Below, in pieces: positions 53,598 through 63,867 of a DNA stretch of 64,000 nt. The position numbers and the translations under genes are program-made. Source of the stretch: Bradyrhizobium guangdongense. GTDB lineage: Bacteria; Pseudomonadota; Alphaproteobacteria; Rhizobiales; Xanthobacteraceae. The DNA is taken from assembly GCF_004114975.1 (NCBI RefSeq), contig NZ_CP030051.1, positions 5,208,001-5,272,000 on the forward strand, written 5' to 3'. Positions within the stretch are counted from its first letter, which is position 1. Each line of letters opens with the position of its first letter. The notes beneath the pieces are model-generated. The model saw only the letters and a program-made list of their open reading frames with translations, made no database searches and was not told the DNA's origin.

Positions 53598-54261
53598 GGA
53601 TCATGTACCCGGCGCCGCGGATCGTGTGCAGCAGCGGCCGCTCGAAGCCCTTGTCGATCTTGGAGCGCAGCCGCGAAATGTGCACGTCGATCACGTTGGT
53701 CTGGGGATCGAAATGATAGTCCCAGACGTTCTCCAGCAGCATGGTGCGCGTCACCACCTGGCCGGCATGCTTCATGAGATATTCGAGCAGGCGGAATTCG
53801 CGGGGCTGGAGCGTCAGCTCGTCCTTGCCGCGCGCGACGCGGTGAGAGAGCCGGTCGAGCTCGAGATCGCCGACGCGGTAGAGCGTATCCTCGGCAGGTC
53901 CCCCGCGGCGGCGCGACAGCACCTCGACGCGGGCGAGCAACTCGGCGAAGGAATAGGGCTTCGGTAGATAGTCGTCGCCACCGGCGCGCAGACCCTTGAT
54001 GCGGTCGTCGACCTGACCGAGCGCGGAGAGAATCAGCACCGGCGTCGTGTCGCCCTTGTCGCGCAGCGCGCCGATCAGCGACAGGCCGTCCCGCTTGGGC
54101 AGCATGCGATCGATCACCAAGACGTCGTAATCGCCGTTCTCGGCCATGGCGAGGCCCTCCTCGCCGTCACCGGCGTGGTCGGCAATATGTCCGACTTCGC
54201 GAAACGCCTTCACGAGATAGTCGGCGGATTCGCGGTCGTCTTCGATGATGAGGAGGCGCAT
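53581..54261 (-). CDS. OmpR/PhoB family response regulator
   Basis: 226 residues from the chosen ATG. The receiver has EDD at 7-9 and phospho-acceptor D51 (YDVLVIDRMLPKRDG); the C-terminal winged HTH contains PREFRLLEYLMKHAGQVVTR and DVHISRLRSKIDKGF. A TTG at 54291 would add ten residues, but the ATG at 54261 gives the classical start MRLLIIEDD. It overlaps the sensor kinase by 17 bases. In rhizobia a pair in this degP-glnE position is conserved; the signal is unknown, and cell-envelope stress is plausible from the degP neighbour. Confidence 0.93.
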   Translation of the reverse strand: MRLLIIEDDRESADYLVKAFREVGHIADHAGDGEEGLAMAENGDYDVLVIDRMLPKRDGLSLIGALRDKGDTTPVLILSALGQVDDRIKGLRAGGDDYLPKPYSFAELLARVEVLSRRRGGPAEDTLYRVGDLELDRLSHRVARGKDELTLQPREFRLLEYLMKHAGQVVTRTMLLENVWDYHFDPQTNVIDVHISRLRSKIDKGFERPLLHTIRGAGYMIRDGIR

Positions 54262-54349
54262 CGTGCGTTCGGCGGCGGTCAAGGAGGTCAACCTTCTCTA
54301 AACATGGCGCGAGCGGCAATCGCATGCAAGCCAGGTGAACGAGGCTTGG

Positions 54350-54396
54350 GTAAGCAAAAAGGCGGGCGGTGAAGCTGGGGGGACCTCACCGCCCTA
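54350..54396 (-). terminator. Rho-independent terminator downstream of degP
   Basis: On the minus strand TCACCGCC(C) (54394-54386) pairs with GGGCGGTGA (54372-54364) and is followed by GCCTTTTT. A second hairpin, CCTTCCG (54399-54405) with CGGAAGG (54428-54434), lies upstream. Confidence 0.7.
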
Positions 54397-54535
54397 GGCC
54401 TTCCGACGGAGGGGGGCGTGTTTCCACCGGAAGGTAGGCGTGGGGAGCGAGCGGGGCTCAACTCCCCGGAAGAGCGTCGGCGGCGGGGGCGACTGATGCC
54501 GGCGACACCCTTCATTTCGTAAGCCTCCTGAGGCT

Positions 54536-54568
54536 CAGCCCTTGATCAGCCCTTGATCAGCCCTTGGC
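54536..54568. repeat. 11-bp tandem repeat at the degP stop
   Basis: CAGCCCTTGAT occurs twice exactly (54536-54546, 54547-54557), with a third imperfect copy to 54568. The repeat contains the degP stop, so on the minus strand in-phase TGA triplets recur. Replication slippage is the likely origin. Confidence 0.85.
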
Positions 54569-56131
54569 GATGGGCACGGCCACGAAGCGCGACTGGCCGC
54601 CGCTCTTCACCCGCATCAGGACGCTGTTCTTGTTGTCGGAGCGCGCCGTGTTGATGGCGTCGCGGACATCGCCGGCGGTGCTCACGCTCTTGCCGCCGAC
54701 TTCGAGAATCACGTCGCCTTCCTTGAAGCCGCGATCGGCCGCGGCGCTCTTCGGATCGACTTCGGTGACGACGACGCCTTCCTTGCCGGCGCCGGCCACC
54801 GAGTTCGCGGGGGCGACCGTCATGCCGAGCTTCGGCACGTCGGTGCCCTTGCTCGCGCCCTTGCCGCTGTCGTTATCGGTGTCGGCCTTGGCCTCCACCG
54901 TGTTCGGCAGCTGACCGAGGGTGAGGTTTACGGTCTTGTCCTGGCCCTTGTGCAGCACGTTGAGCTTCACGGAGGCGCCGGGCGCCATGCCGCCGATGGT
55001 GCGGGCCAGTTCGCGGGCGTCCTTGACGGATTCGCCGTTGACCGCGGTGATCACGTCGCCGGACTCAATGCCGGCCTTCGCCGCCGGACCGTTCGACTGC
55101 GGCTCCGCCACCAGCGCTCCTTCGGCCTTCTTCATGCCGAGACTGTCGGCGATGTCAGACGTCACGGGCTGGATCTGCACGCCGATCCAGCCGCGGCTGA
55201 CCGAGCCCTTGTCCTTGAGCTGGGCGACCACGCTCTTGACGGTGCTGGCGGGAATCGAGAACGCGATGCCGACGCTGCCGCCCGACGGCGAATAGATCGC
55301 GGTGTTGACGCCCATCACCTCACCATCGGTGTTGAAGGCCGGACCACCGGAATTGCCCTTGTTCACGGGCGCGTCGATCTGGATGAAATCGTCATAGGGG
55401 CCGTTGCCGATGTCGCGGCCGCTGGCCGAGACGATGCCGGCGGTCACGGTGCCGCCGAGACCGAAGGGGTTGCCGACCGCGAGCACCCAGTCGCCGATCC
55501 GCGGCTTGCCGTCGGCAAGCTTGGCGAACGGGAAGTTGGAGCCGCCCTCGACCTTGATCAGGGCGAGGTCGGTACGCTGGTCGGTGCCGATCACCTTGGC
55601 GCTGTAGGTCTTGCCGTCATCGGTGGTCACCTCGACCTTGTCGGCGCCGTCGACCACGTGGTTGTTGGTCACGGCATAACCGTCAGCCGAGATGAAGAAG
55701 CCGGAGCCCTGGCCCTGCACGACGCGGCCACGGCCGCCCTTCAGACCCGGGATGCCGTCCGGACCGCCGAAGCGGCGGAAGAAGCGCTCCATCGGCGAGC
55801 CCGGCTGGAACGGCGAGGAATCATCACCGTCGTCGTTGCTGGCGGTCTTCTCCTTGATGTTGACCTTGACGGAGATCACCGAGGGCTTCACCCGCTCGAC
55901 AATGTCGGCAAAGCCGATCGGACGCTCGACCTTCTTGACCTCGTTGTTGACCTGCGCGTGCGCCGGGCTGGAGAACAAATCGGCGGGCGACGTCGACGGG
56001 CTGAAGCCATGGACGGCGATGCCGAGACCGGCGACGACCGAGGCCATCAGCGCAATCCTGCGGACGGACAACACCGAGCGGCGGGGCTGCCGGTAGGACG
56101 GAAGGTTGGTGAGATCGGGACGGTCGGTCAT
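54557..56131 (-). CDS. degP: Periplasmic serine endoprotease DegP/HtrA (Do family)
   Basis: 524 residues. An N-terminal membrane or signal segment (about 26-45) is followed by the trypsin-like domain with catalytic triad H158 (VTNNHVVDG), D188 (RTDLALIKV) and S261 (NKGNSGGPAF), then two PDZ domains (SRGWIGVQIQPVTSDIADSL; second near KLGMTVAPANSV). It degrades or refolds misfolded envelope proteins. It lies between the MCP and the two-component genes on the minus strand. The ATG is preceded by GGAG. Confidence 0.96.
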   Translation of the reverse strand: MTDRPDLTNLPSYRQPRRSVLSVRRIALMASVVAGLGIAVHGFSPSTSPADLFSSPAHAQVNNEVKKVERPIGFADIVERVKPSVISVKVNIKEKTASNDDGDDSSPFQPGSPMERFFRRFGGPDGIPGLKGGRGRVVQGQGSGFFISADGYAVTNNHVVDGADKVEVTTDDGKTYSAKVIGTDQRTDLALIKVEGGSNFPFAKLADGKPRIGDWVLAVGNPFGLGGTVTAGIVSASGRDIGNGPYDDFIQIDAPVNKGNSGGPAFNTDGEVMGVNTAIYSPSGGSVGIAFSIPASTVKSVVAQLKDKGSVSRGWIGVQIQPVTSDIADSLGMKKAEGALVAEPQSNGPAAKAGIESGDVITAVNGESVKDARELARTIGGMAPGASVKLNVLHKGQDKTVNLTLGQLPNTVEAKADTDNDSGKGASKGTDVPKLGMTVAPANSVAGAGKEGVVVTEVDPKSAAADRGFKEGDVILEVGGKSVSTAGDVRDAINTARSDNKNSVLMRVKSGGQSRFVAVPIAKG

Positions 56132-56352
56132 GCAGAGGTCTCCAGGGCCTTGAAATCCTTTTGGTGCCCGATGGCGGCACCTTACGGACCTGAAGATGGG
56201 GACTTCCGCCTTACCGCGCGCTGGCTGCGGGGTTAAACTTTCGTAATGAAGCGGCCGCTCCGATGCGGCAGTTATCGCAACCCGAAAGTTACGCTTTTAC
56301 AGGAACTTAATGGGGTTCCCCGGAACGGGCGGCGGCGCGCTCTTTCCGTCCC

Positions 56353-57696
56353 TCAGCTTGCCCTGACACTGACGATGAATTCGTCGACTTCGCGCTTCAG
56401 GGTCTCGGCCTGTTGCGACAGATCGACGGCCGAATCGCGGGCCTCGGCCGCCATCCGGCCGGTCTCTGCCGAGGTCGAGGTGATCTGGACGATGTGGTTG
56501 GAGACGTCGAGCGTGCCGCGCGCGGCGTCCTGGACGCTGCGGCTGATGTCCTGCGTGGCGTTGCGCTGCTGGGCGGTGTCGACCTCGATGCCGGACATGA
56601 TCGACGAGATCTCCGACAGCGTCTTCGAGATCGCGTCGATCGCCCCGCGCGTCTCCGCGGTGATGCCCTGGATGCTGGCGACATGGGAGGTGATTTCCTC
56701 CGTCGCCTTGCTGGTTTGATGCGCCAGGCTCTTCACCTCGGAGGCGACCACGGCAAAGCCCTTGCCGGCCTCCCCCGCCCGCGCCGCCTCGATGGTGGCG
56801 TTGAGCGCCAGAAGATTGGTCTGCGATGCGATCGCCTGCACGAGCTGCACGACCTCGCCGATCTTGTCGGCGGCCTCCGAGAGCGTGTGGATGGTGTCGC
56901 GGCTCTTCTCGGCCTGCGTGGCCGCACCCTCGGCACGCTGGGTCGCGTCCGTGACACGGCGGCTGATCGTGCCGATCGAATTCGTCATCTCCTCGGCCGA
57001 GCCCGCGACCGTCTGCACGCTGGCGCTGGCCTGGCTCGCGGCGCTCGCCACGGCGTTGGCCTTGGTGCTGGTGTCGTTCGCGGTCTGCGACAGCGTCTCG
57101 GCGTTGCGCTTCAGATGCTCGGCCGACGACGCCACGCTGTCGACGACGCTGGCGACGAGATCGTTGAAGCTCTTGATCCGGGCATCGAGATATCTTGATC
57201 GCTCCGCCTGGTGCTGCACTTCGTGCAGCTGCTGCTCCGTCAGATGCCGCCGCTCGATGCCGCTGGTCTTGAAGACTTCCAGCGCGGCGGCGAGCAGGCC
57301 GATCTCGTTGGTGCCGCCGAGGCCCGGAACCGGCGTCTCGAACTTCTGATCGGCAACCTCGCGCATCGCATGCACGATCGCCGCCAGCGGACTGAGGATG
57401 CCGTTTCGTACTGCGAACCACGTGGTGAGGCAGATCGCTATGGCGACGATTGCGATCCCGCCGCAGGCGACCAGGAACCAGGAGAAGGCAGCCTGGGCCT
57501 GCTGGTAGATCTGCATCGCGTGGTCGCGTGCCGGACCGCTCAGTGCGGCGAAGTCGGACGACAGGCTGGTGATTTCGTTGTTGAGATAGAGCACGGCAAT
57601 GAAGCCGGTGCCGCCGCCGATGCCCAGCAAGAACAATAATGCGGCGACGACCGCGCCGACCAGGAAGCGGATCGTCAGATTGCTGTTCGTGAACAT
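56353..57696 (-). CDS. Methyl-accepting chemotaxis protein
   Basis: 447 residues. Two membrane helices ([18 protein letters not shown] and [19 protein letters not shown]) bracket a very short external loop of about 35 residues, so it is not a classical large ligand sensor. A HAMP domain and the signalling domain follow, with the hairpin [19 protein letters not shown]. No CheB/CheR pentapeptide tail is seen. It signals to CheA. It interrupts the ccm-degP order that other rhizobia keep contiguous. Confidence 0.93.
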   Translation of the reverse strand: MFTNSNLTIRFLVGAVVAALLFLLGIGGGTGFIAVLYLNNEITSLSSDFAALSGPARDHAMQIYQQAQAAFSWFLVACGGIAIVAIAICLTTWFAVRNGILSPLAAIVHAMREVADQKFETPVPGLGGTNEIGLLAAALEVFKTSGIERRHLTEQQLHEVQHQAERSRYLDARIKSFNDLVASVVDSVASSAEHLKRNAETLSQTANDTSTKANAVASAASQASASVQTVAGSAEEMTNSIGTISRRVTDATQRAEGAATQAEKSRDTIHTLSEAADKIGEVVQLVQAIASQTNLLALNATIEAARAGEAGKGFAVVASEVKSLAHQTSKATEEITSHVASIQGITAETRGAIDAISKTLSEISSIMSGIEVDTAQQRNATQDISRSVQDAARGTLDVSNHIVQITSTSAETGRMAAEARDSAVDLSQQAETLKREVDEFIVSVRAS

Positions 57697-57823
57697 GGGA
57701 GAACCCGGAGGCTGGAATCAAAGCTTGCGACAAGCTTCCAGACAAAGGTCAAAATAGCATGAAGTCGCCAGCAGGGCTGGCAATCCCGGTAACACTACGT
57801 AGACCGGAGCGACTTGGAAACGG

Positions 57824-58303
57824 CTAGGACTTCGCTTCGTCCGACATCAATGCGGCGAGCCGAGCCTCTTCGTCCGGCGTCAGCGGCGGCGCCGGTACAT
57901 CTGCACCACTTCGCGAGCGGCGCCGATTCTGCCGCCAGAGTGCAAAGCCGCCACCGGCCAGCAGCAGCGGCGCGAGCAGCCACAACATGATGGTCTGCCG
58001 TTCGAAGCGAGGCTTCAGCAGCACGAACTCGCCGTAGCGTGCGACCAGGAAGTCGAGCACCTGCGAATTGCTGTCGCCGGCCGCGATCCGCTCGCGCACG
58101 AGGAGCCGCAGATCGCGCGCAAGCGGCGCGTCCGAATCGTCGATCGACTGGTTCTGACAGACCATGCAGCGCAGCTCGCGCGACAATTCCCGCGCGCGCG
58201 CCTCCTTCGCCGGGTCCGACATGATCTCGTCGGGCTGCACGGCGTGTACCGCAGGCACAGCCAGCAGCAGGAGCGCAACGATCGCGGCCATCATCCGACG
58301 CAT
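57824..58303 (-). CDS. ccmH: Cytochrome c maturation protein CcmH
   Basis: 159 residues. Signal peptide (MMAAIVALLLLAVPAVHA), then the thiol motif LRCMVCQNQSI (C46, C49), and a C-terminal membrane helix (LWLLAPLLLAGGGFALW). It reduces or presents apocytochrome c cysteines for heme ligation. It follows ccmF by 4 bases. Last gene of the ccmI-E-F-H (cycHJKL) operon. Confidence 0.95.
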   Translation of the reverse strand: MRRMMAAIVALLLLAVPAVHAVQPDEIMSDPAKEARARELSRELRCMVCQNQSIDDSDAPLARDLRLLVRERIAAGDSNSQVLDFLVARYGEFVLLKPRFERQTIMLWLLAPLLLAGGGFALWRQNRRRSRSGADVPAPPLTPDEEARLAALMSDEAKS

Positions 58304-58307
58304 CGGA

Positions 58308-60290
58308 TCACTCCGCCGGCTGCAGGCGTTGCTTGGCTCGCGCCGGTTTGGGCGCGCCGACCCGCAGGCGCCGGTCGGACAGCGACAGCACGCCGCCGAA
58401 CGCCATCAGCACCGGCCCCCACCAGATCAGGAGCACGAAGGGCTTGTGATAGATGCGCACGGCGATCGCACCTTCGGCGGTGACGTCGCCGAGCGAAATG
58501 TAGAGCTGGCTCGCGCCGCGGGTCAGAAGGGCGGCTTCCGTGGTCGAGGCGCCGCGCGTCGTGAAGCTGCGCTTTGACGGCGTCATGACGCTGAGCGCTT
58601 CGCCGCCCCGGCTGACCTGGAACTGGGCGACCATTTCGCGGTAGTTCGGCCCTTGGCGCTCAAGCAGGCCATTGAGCTTCAGATCATATCCGGCGACCTG
58701 CGCGACGTCGTTCGGCTTCATGGTCGCGATATATTCGCTGTTCCAGGTGGTCTCGCAGACGATCCCGATCAGCGCGATCCCGAGACCGGCATGGGCAAAC
58801 GCGGTGCCCCAGGCCGAACGCGGCAGGCCGCGGGCGCGGTGCAGCGTGGTCGCGAACGGCAGGCGAAACAGGCCGGTTCGTTCAGCCACGTCCGTTACGG
58901 CACCCGCAATGACGAAGACGCCGAGCCCGATCGCCAACGGCGCCAGCGCGCTGCCGCCCCGCGTCCAGGCCCAGACGATGGCGATCACGACGAGGCCGGC
59001 GACGCCGGCGGCAAGCAGACGCTGGGTGACACCGAGCAGATCGCCCCTTTTCCAAGCCAGCATGGGCCCGAACGGCACCGCGAGCAGCAGCAACGTGAAT
59101 AGAGGGACGAAGGTGAGGTTGTAGAAGGGAGCGCCGACCGACATCTTGAAGTCGGCCAGCACTTCCATGGCCAGCGGATAGAGCGTTCCGAACAGCACGA
59201 CCGCACAGGCCACCGTGAGCAGCAGATTGTTCAGCACCAGCGCGCCCTCGCGCGAGATCGGCGCGAACAGGCCACCCTGCTTGAGCGAGGTCGCGCGTCC
59301 CGCGAACAGCGACAGGCTGCCGCCGATGAACAGGCAGAGGATCAAGAGGATGAACACGCCGCGGGTCGGATCGTTGGCGAAGGCGTGCACGGAGGTGATG
59401 ACGCCCGAGCGAACCAGGAAGGTGCCGAGCAGCGACAGCGAGAAGGTCAGGATCGACAACAGAATGGTCCAGACCTTCAGCGCGTTGCGTTTCTCCATCA
59501 CCAGCGCCGAATGCAACAGCGCGGTGCCCGCAAGCCACGGCATCAGCGAGGCATTCTCGACCGGATCCCAGAACCACCAGCCGCCCCAGCCAAGCTCGTA
59601 ATAGGCCCAGTAGGAGCCCATCGCGATGCCCAGGGTCAGGAAGATCCAGGCGACCAGCGTCCACGGCCGCACCCAGCGCGCCCAGGCCGCGTCGATCCGT
59701 CCCTCGATCAGCGCCGCGATCGCAAAGGAGAACGAGATCGAGAAGCCGACATAGCCGAGATAGAGCATCGGCGGATGCACCGCGAGCCCGATGTCCTGCA
59801 GGACCGGATTGAGATCGCGCCCCTCGATCGGCGGGTTGGCGATGCGCAGGAACGGATTCGACGTAATCAGGATGAAGAGATAGAACGCACTCGCGATCCA
59901 GGCTTGCACGCTCAGCACATGCGCGCGCAGCGACAGTGGCAGATTGTTGCCGAAGGCAGCGACCAGCCCGCCGAACAGCGCCAGGATCGACACCCACAGC
60001 AGCATCGAGCCTTCATGGTTTCCCCACACGCCCGTGATCTTGTAGATCAGCGGCTTCATGGAGTGCGAATTTTCGTAGACGTTCGCGACGGAGAAGTCCG
60101 AGTTCACGTGCAGCGTCACCAGCGCAATGAAGGACGCGCCGACGAACAGCAGCTGCGCCAGCGCGGTGGAACGCGCCACGTTCATCAGCGCAGGGTCGCG
60201 CAGGCGCGCGCCGATGACAGGCACGAAGGACTGAATCAGCGCCAGCGCGAGCGCCAGCACCAGCGCGTAATGTCCGGCTTCCGCGATCAC
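58308..60290 (-). CDS. ccmF: Cytochrome c heme lyase subunit CcmF
   Basis: 660 residues with about 14-15 membrane helices. The WWD heme-handling motif [20 protein letters not shown] is present, plus [20 protein letters not shown]. It transfers heme from CcmE to apocytochrome c in the periplasm with CcmH and CcmI. The GTG at 60290 was chosen because it overlaps the ccmE stop as GTGA and follows AGGGAG; upstream in-frame residues lie inside ccmE. Confidence 0.96.
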   Translation of the reverse strand: MIAEAGHYALVLALALALIQSFVPVIGARLRDPALMNVARSTALAQLLFVGASFIALVTLHVNSDFSVANVYENSHSMKPLIYKITGVWGNHEGSMLLWVSILALFGGLVAAFGNNLPLSLRAHVLSVQAWIASAFYLFILITSNPFLRIANPPIEGRDLNPVLQDIGLAVHPPMLYLGYVGFSISFSFAIAALIEGRIDAAWARWVRPWTLVAWIFLTLGIAMGSYWAYYELGWGGWWFWDPVENASLMPWLAGTALLHSALVMEKRNALKVWTILLSILTFSLSLLGTFLVRSGVITSVHAFANDPTRGVFILLILCLFIGGSLSLFAGRATSLKQGGLFAPISREGALVLNNLLLTVACAVVLFGTLYPLAMEVLADFKMSVGAPFYNLTFVPLFTLLLLAVPFGPMLAWKRGDLLGVTQRLLAAGVAGLVVIAIVWAWTRGGSALAPLAIGLGVFVIAGAVTDVAERTGLFRLPFATTLHRARGLPRSAWGTAFAHAGLGIALIGIVCETTWNSEYIATMKPNDVAQVAGYDLKLNGLLERQGPNYREMVAQFQVSRGGEALSVMTPSKRSFTTRGASTTEAALLTRGASQLYISLGDVTAEGAIAVRIYHKPFVLLIWWGPVLMAFGGVLSLSDRRLRVGAPKPARAKQRLQPAE

Positions 60291-60811
60291 CGCACCGCTC
60301 CCTGCGAATTGCCCTGAGCCGTCGTGGCCGGCTTTGCATCCGCGGAAGGCTTTGCGCCACCAGACGCTTGAGCGCCGTAATCGTCCTTCCAATGCCCCTG
60401 CTTCTTGAGGGCGTCAGCAACGTCCTTGGGCATATAGGTCTCGTCATGCTTGGCAAGCACCGTGTCGGCCTTGAACACGCCGTTGGCATCGAGCGCGCCT
60501 TCGGCGACCACGCCCTGCCCTTCGCGGAACAGGTCTGGCAGAATGCCCTTGTATGCGACGGGCAGCTTGGCACTGCCGTCGGCAACTTCAAACGTCACGG
60601 CGAGATTGTCGCCGCGCTGGAGCGAGCCCGGCTGCACCAGGCCGCCAAGGCGAAAGCGCTTGCCGGGCTGAACGTGCTTCTCGGCCACCATGGACGGAGT
60701 GGAGAAGAACACGATGGAGTCGCGCAAGGCATTGAGCACAAGCGCGGCCGCGAGCGCGAGAACGGCGAGCGAGCCGCCGATGATGGTCATCCGTCGCTGC
60801 TTGCGCGTCAT
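60287..60811 (-). CDS. ccmE: Cytochrome c heme chaperone CcmE
   Basis: 174 residues. N-terminal anchor ([20 protein letters not shown]), OB-fold periplasmic domain ([20 protein letters not shown]), and the heme-binding histidine H122 in AKHDETYMP. It holds heme covalently and passes it to CcmF. The C-terminal tail is Ala/Pro-rich. The stop overlaps the ccmF start. It lies 37 bases after ccmI. Confidence 0.96.
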   Translation of the reverse strand: MTRKQRRMTIIGGSLAVLALAAALVLNALRDSIVFFSTPSMVAEKHVQPGKRFRLGGLVQPGSLQRGDNLAVTFEVADGSAKLPVAYKGILPDLFREGQGVVAEGALDANGVFKADTVLAKHDETYMPKDVADALKKQGHWKDDYGAQASGGAKPSADAKPATTAQGNSQGAVR

Positions 60812-60848
60812 GGCGTATCCGTTCTCCGCTCGTCCCGTTCTGCGATTG

Positions 60849-61964
60849 TCATCCGTCGAGCCCGAGAGTCTTGAGGCCTTCGTTGAGCTGGCGCAGCCGC
60901 TCGGCGTTGTTCGCGACCGCCTGGCGTGCGTCGGTCGAGGCGCCAACCGCCTTGTCGCGATCGCCCATCACCAGATAGGCACGCACCAGGCGCAGCCAAC
61001 CGTCGACGTCGTCGCCATTCTGCTTCAGCCGCGTGGCGAGTCGTTCGACCATGCCACGGATCATCGCGTTGCGATCGCCGTCGTTCATTTCCTTGGAGGC
61101 CGCGATCGTCTCGTCCGACAGGGCCGGCATCGTGCCGCCACCGCCAACCCGGGCGAGCGAGGTCTGCACCAGTGGCCGCCAAGGCGCGTCCGCCGGAGCC
61201 TTCGCCAGCAGCGCGCGCCAGATGTTGGCCGCCTCATCCTTGCGGCCGTCCTGCTCGGCGGCGAGCCCGAGGAAATAGTTCGCCTTGGGATCGTCGGCGT
61301 TGAGCGCGTGCGCGCGCTCGAACTCGGTCTTGGCGTCCGCCGTCACCACGCCGCCGGCAGCGGCCGCGATGGCCTCGCCGAGATCGGAGCGGCGCTCCGC
61401 GCTCTCGCCGTTGTAGGTGATCGAATTGCGGTAGGCGCGCACGGCCTCGTCGAAGCGGCCAAGCCGCTCCAACACCGGCGCAAGCACGTTCCAGCCGCGG
61501 CCATCGTTCGGATTTTTCTCCAGGTGCTGCTGAACCTGCGCGACGAGATTCTCGAGCGACTGCGCCATGCCGGGCCGCGCCGCCTCGCGTTCGCGCTGCG
61601 CCAGCGGAAAGTCGTGAAGTGCCGGCGAGCCGAGTGGAACATAGATCGCAGCCGCGACCAGCGGCAGGCCGACCAGCGCCAGCACGGCCGCCCCGCGGCG
61701 CCATTTCAGATTGGATGTCGGCACGAGCGCGGACTCGCTGCTATCAGCGGCGAGCAGCCTGCGGCTGATCTCGACGCGCGCCGCCTCGGCTTCAGGTCGC
61801 GCAATCAGTCCTGCCGCGAGATCATGCTCGATCTCGGCCAGCTGGTCCTTGTAGACCGTGACCTCGCTGCCTTGATTTTGGTCGCGCCCGCCACGGCCGA
61901 GCGGCCAGAGCACGGCGAATATCGCCGCGACCGTCATCAGCGCGAACACGAACCATAACGTCAT
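60849..61964 (-). CDS. ccmI: Cytochrome c biogenesis protein CcmI (CycH)
   Basis: 371 residues. Two membrane helices ([20 protein letters not shown] and [19 protein letters not shown]) flank a cytoplasmic loop with a leucine-zipper-like stretch. The periplasmic part contains TPR repeats ([60 protein letters not shown]). It chaperones apocytochrome c to CcmFH. The ATG at 61964 is preceded by GGAAG; an upstream ATG at 62042 is less likely. First gene of the ccm operon. Confidence 0.94.
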   Translation of the reverse strand: MTLWFVFALMTVAAIFAVLWPLGRGGRDQNQGSEVTVYKDQLAEIEHDLAAGLIARPEAEAARVEISRRLLAADSSESALVPTSNLKWRRGAAVLALVGLPLVAAAIYVPLGSPALHDFPLAQREREAARPGMAQSLENLVAQVQQHLEKNPNDGRGWNVLAPVLERLGRFDEAVRAYRNSITYNGESAERRSDLGEAIAAAAGGVVTADAKTEFERAHALNADDPKANYFLGLAAEQDGRKDEAANIWRALLAKAPADAPWRPLVQTSLARVGGGGTMPALSDETIAASKEMNDGDRNAMIRGMVERLATRLKQNGDDVDGWLRLVRAYLVMGDRDKAVGASTDARQAVANNAERLRQLNEGLKTLGLDG

Positions 61965-62035
61965 CTGGCAAGCTTCCGGCGGCGCGTGAGCCGCGCCCAT
62001 AGGTGCCTTTACACCACGGCCGGACGATGCGGCAA

Positions 62036-62049
62036 TTGACAATTGTCAA
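62036..62049. promoter_or_regulatory. 14-bp perfect palindrome upstream of ccmI
   Basis: TTGACAATTGTCAA, 72 bases before the ccmI start. Each strand of the palindrome also reads TTGACA, a perfect -35 hexamer, so it could be an operator over the ccm promoter or two outward-facing -35 elements. Confidence 0.45.
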
Positions 62050-62095
62050 ATTGGCGCGAGCGCGCACAATCCCGAAACGGTGAAGATCCAACGGC

Positions 62096-62365
62096 TTAGC
62101 CGATCTCGAAGTCTACGCTTTGCGCGGCATCCTCGCCGCGCCCGTTGAGGGCCCTCAAGAAGTATGTTCCCGGCTCGATGGCCTCGGGCAATCTGATACG
62201 CAGGGCCCCGACGGGAACAGGCGATGCAACCCTGGTGACGGTCTCAGACAATTGGCGGCCGCTTGCCTTCTCAACCAGTACGACCTGCGCGCCCACCATC
62301 AGCCTTCGATATTTGGCAACAATGACGCGGTTTTCAATTTCAATGGAGTTGATGATGGGTTTCAT
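62096..62365 (-). CDS. Hypothetical beta-rich protein, 89 aa
   Basis: MKPIINSIEIENRVIVAKYR begins the chain; EASGRQL-type strands and EAIEPGTYFLRALNGRGEDA follow, giving an immunoglobulin-like or carbohydrate-binding-like pattern of strands. No signal peptide. The ATG at 62365 gives a compact domain; an in-frame ATG at 62431 adds a less structured N-terminus. Function unknown. It stands alone upstream of ccmI with 131 bases between. Confidence 0.6.
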   Translation of the reverse strand: MKPIINSIEIENRVIVAKYRRLMVGAQVVLVEKASGRQLSETVTRVASPVPVGALRIRLPEAIEPGTYFLRALNGRGEDAAQSVDFEIG

Positions 62366-62463
62366 GCGCCCACAAGTAGAAATTTCAAAAGCTTGCACGG
62401 GGACCGTAGAACCCACGACCGGCATGGTCAACTATAAATTGTGATCTCGAAAACTGCGCCCAA

Positions 62464-63867
62464 TCAGCTCGCGCGCGTCGATTTGCGCTCGCCTGTCGCC
62501 GCGTTCTCCGCGGCGCGGCTCATCAGCGACGCATAATCGTCACCGAACAGCACCTGGCAGAAGCGGATCGCGGCCTGCACCTGCTGTTGCCGGTAGGTGC
62601 GCACCTTGTGATCGGCGGCCCGCAGCGACTGCACCAGCTGCTCGGTCGACCGTTCGACATATTGCTGCAGGTCGGAATAGGTGCGCAGCGTCACCTCGTT
62701 GATCGCGAGCTCGCTCGCGTAATTGCGGCAGGTTGCGACGAAGTCGATCAGCGCGACCGTTTCCTCGACCTCGGTGCTGTCGATCCGCGCTCCCGGCGGA
62801 ATATCCTTTTCGGGTCGCTGACGCAGAATGCGGCGGACGCGGCCGGGAACACTATCGATCTCCGATTGCAGCGCGTTGGAGATGTCGGCCCGGATCGATG
62901 TCAGCTGCTTGCCCCAAGCGGAATCGTTGCGCAGGTCGAGTTCCGTGCGCAGGCCGCGAACACCGTCATGCAGCGCCTTGAGATTGTCGGCGAAGGTCTC
63001 GAAATGACCGCGCTTGATGTCCATTCGCAAAATGGCGGCAACGCGGGACAGATCGTGCAGGGCTATCGTGACGGCGACGCCGTAAGGTGTGGCTGCGACG
63101 CGGATCTCGTCGTCGGACGCGGCGATCTTGATGGCAAGCCGAATGATCTGCCACGGCGCGGTCATCCGCTGGACCACCACCGACAGTGCAAAGGGCAACA
63201 TCTGCGGGGTCTGGAGTACCGGAATATTGAGCGCAGACGTCACGGAGGCGATCTGGGGATCGCCGAACGTGCGCAGGAAGCGCGGCAGCTTTTCATTGAG
63301 CGTGGCGAGGGCCTCGCGAACGGCGAGGACAGCGCCGATGGAATAGAGGTCCTCGATCACGTTGGGCGCACCGACGCGGGCGAGCGCGCGCGACTTGTCG
63401 CCGCCGCCAGGTCCCGTCAGCTCGGAGATCGCATCGGCGGCCACGGCCTGCAGCTTGAGCGCCAGCGCCTCGACCTGTCCTGTGCTGTCTGTTGCCGGCA
63501 TGCGGGCCAGTGCGGCCTCGAATTCAGCGATCTTGTCCGGAGCACCATCGCGGCCGAGCCATTGCCAGATCGGATGCAGCGAAGAGCGACGGATCTGGCC
63601 GACCCGAATCGGGGCGCCCGCCTCGATCAGAAACGGTTCCACAACTTGGAACAGCAGCCGCGATAGATCGTCGGTGCGTGGCGGCGGGGCGTCGTCGGTC
63701 TCGCTCTTACGTACGATCTTGCGCAACTGCTCGAGCACGAGCGTTGCCACGGCCGTATCCTGGCCGCGCTCGAGCGCGCGCTCGAACTCCCGCATCAGCA
63801 GCGCCTGCGCCTGCGGCGGGAGCTGCGCGAGATATTCCCTCAGCCGCTCGATCGATGTCTGGCTCAT
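62464..63867 (-). CDS. Conserved hypothetical helical protein, 467 aa
   Basis: 467 residues, almost entirely alpha-helical by composition, starting MSQTSIERLREYLAQLPPQA. No signal peptide, no membrane helix and no enzymatic motif are evident. A charged C-terminus ends ATGERKSTRAS. The only notable parts are a Pro-Gly turn (LTGPGGGDKSRAL) and repeated Arg-rich helices. It appears to be the first gene of its transcript, with 133 upstream bases in the window. I do not recognise the family. Confidence 0.78.
   Translation of the reverse strand: MSQTSIERLREYLAQLPPQAQALLMREFERALERGQDTAVATLVLEQLRKIVRKSETDDAPPPRTDDLSRLLFQVVEPFLIEAGAPIRVGQIRRSSLHPIWQWLGRDGAPDKIAEFEAALARMPATDSTGQVEALALKLQAVAADAISELTGPGGGDKSRALARVGAPNVIEDLYSIGAVLAVREALATLNEKLPRFLRTFGDPQIASVTSALNIPVLQTPQMLPFALSVVVQRMTAPWQIIRLAIKIAASDDEIRVAATPYGVAVTIALHDLSRVAAILRMDIKRGHFETFADNLKALHDGVRGLRTELDLRNDSAWGKQLTSIRADISNALQSEIDSVPGRVRRILRQRPEKDIPPGARIDSTEVEETVALIDFVATCRNYASELAINEVTLRTYSDLQQYVERSTEQLVQSLRAADHKVRTYRQQQVQAAIRFCQVLFGDDYASLMSRAAENAATGERKSTRAS

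Noticed and set aside
56302..56325. Possible sigma-E-type promoter (GGAAC) upstream of degP
   Set aside because: No matching -10 element at the required spacing on the degP strand.
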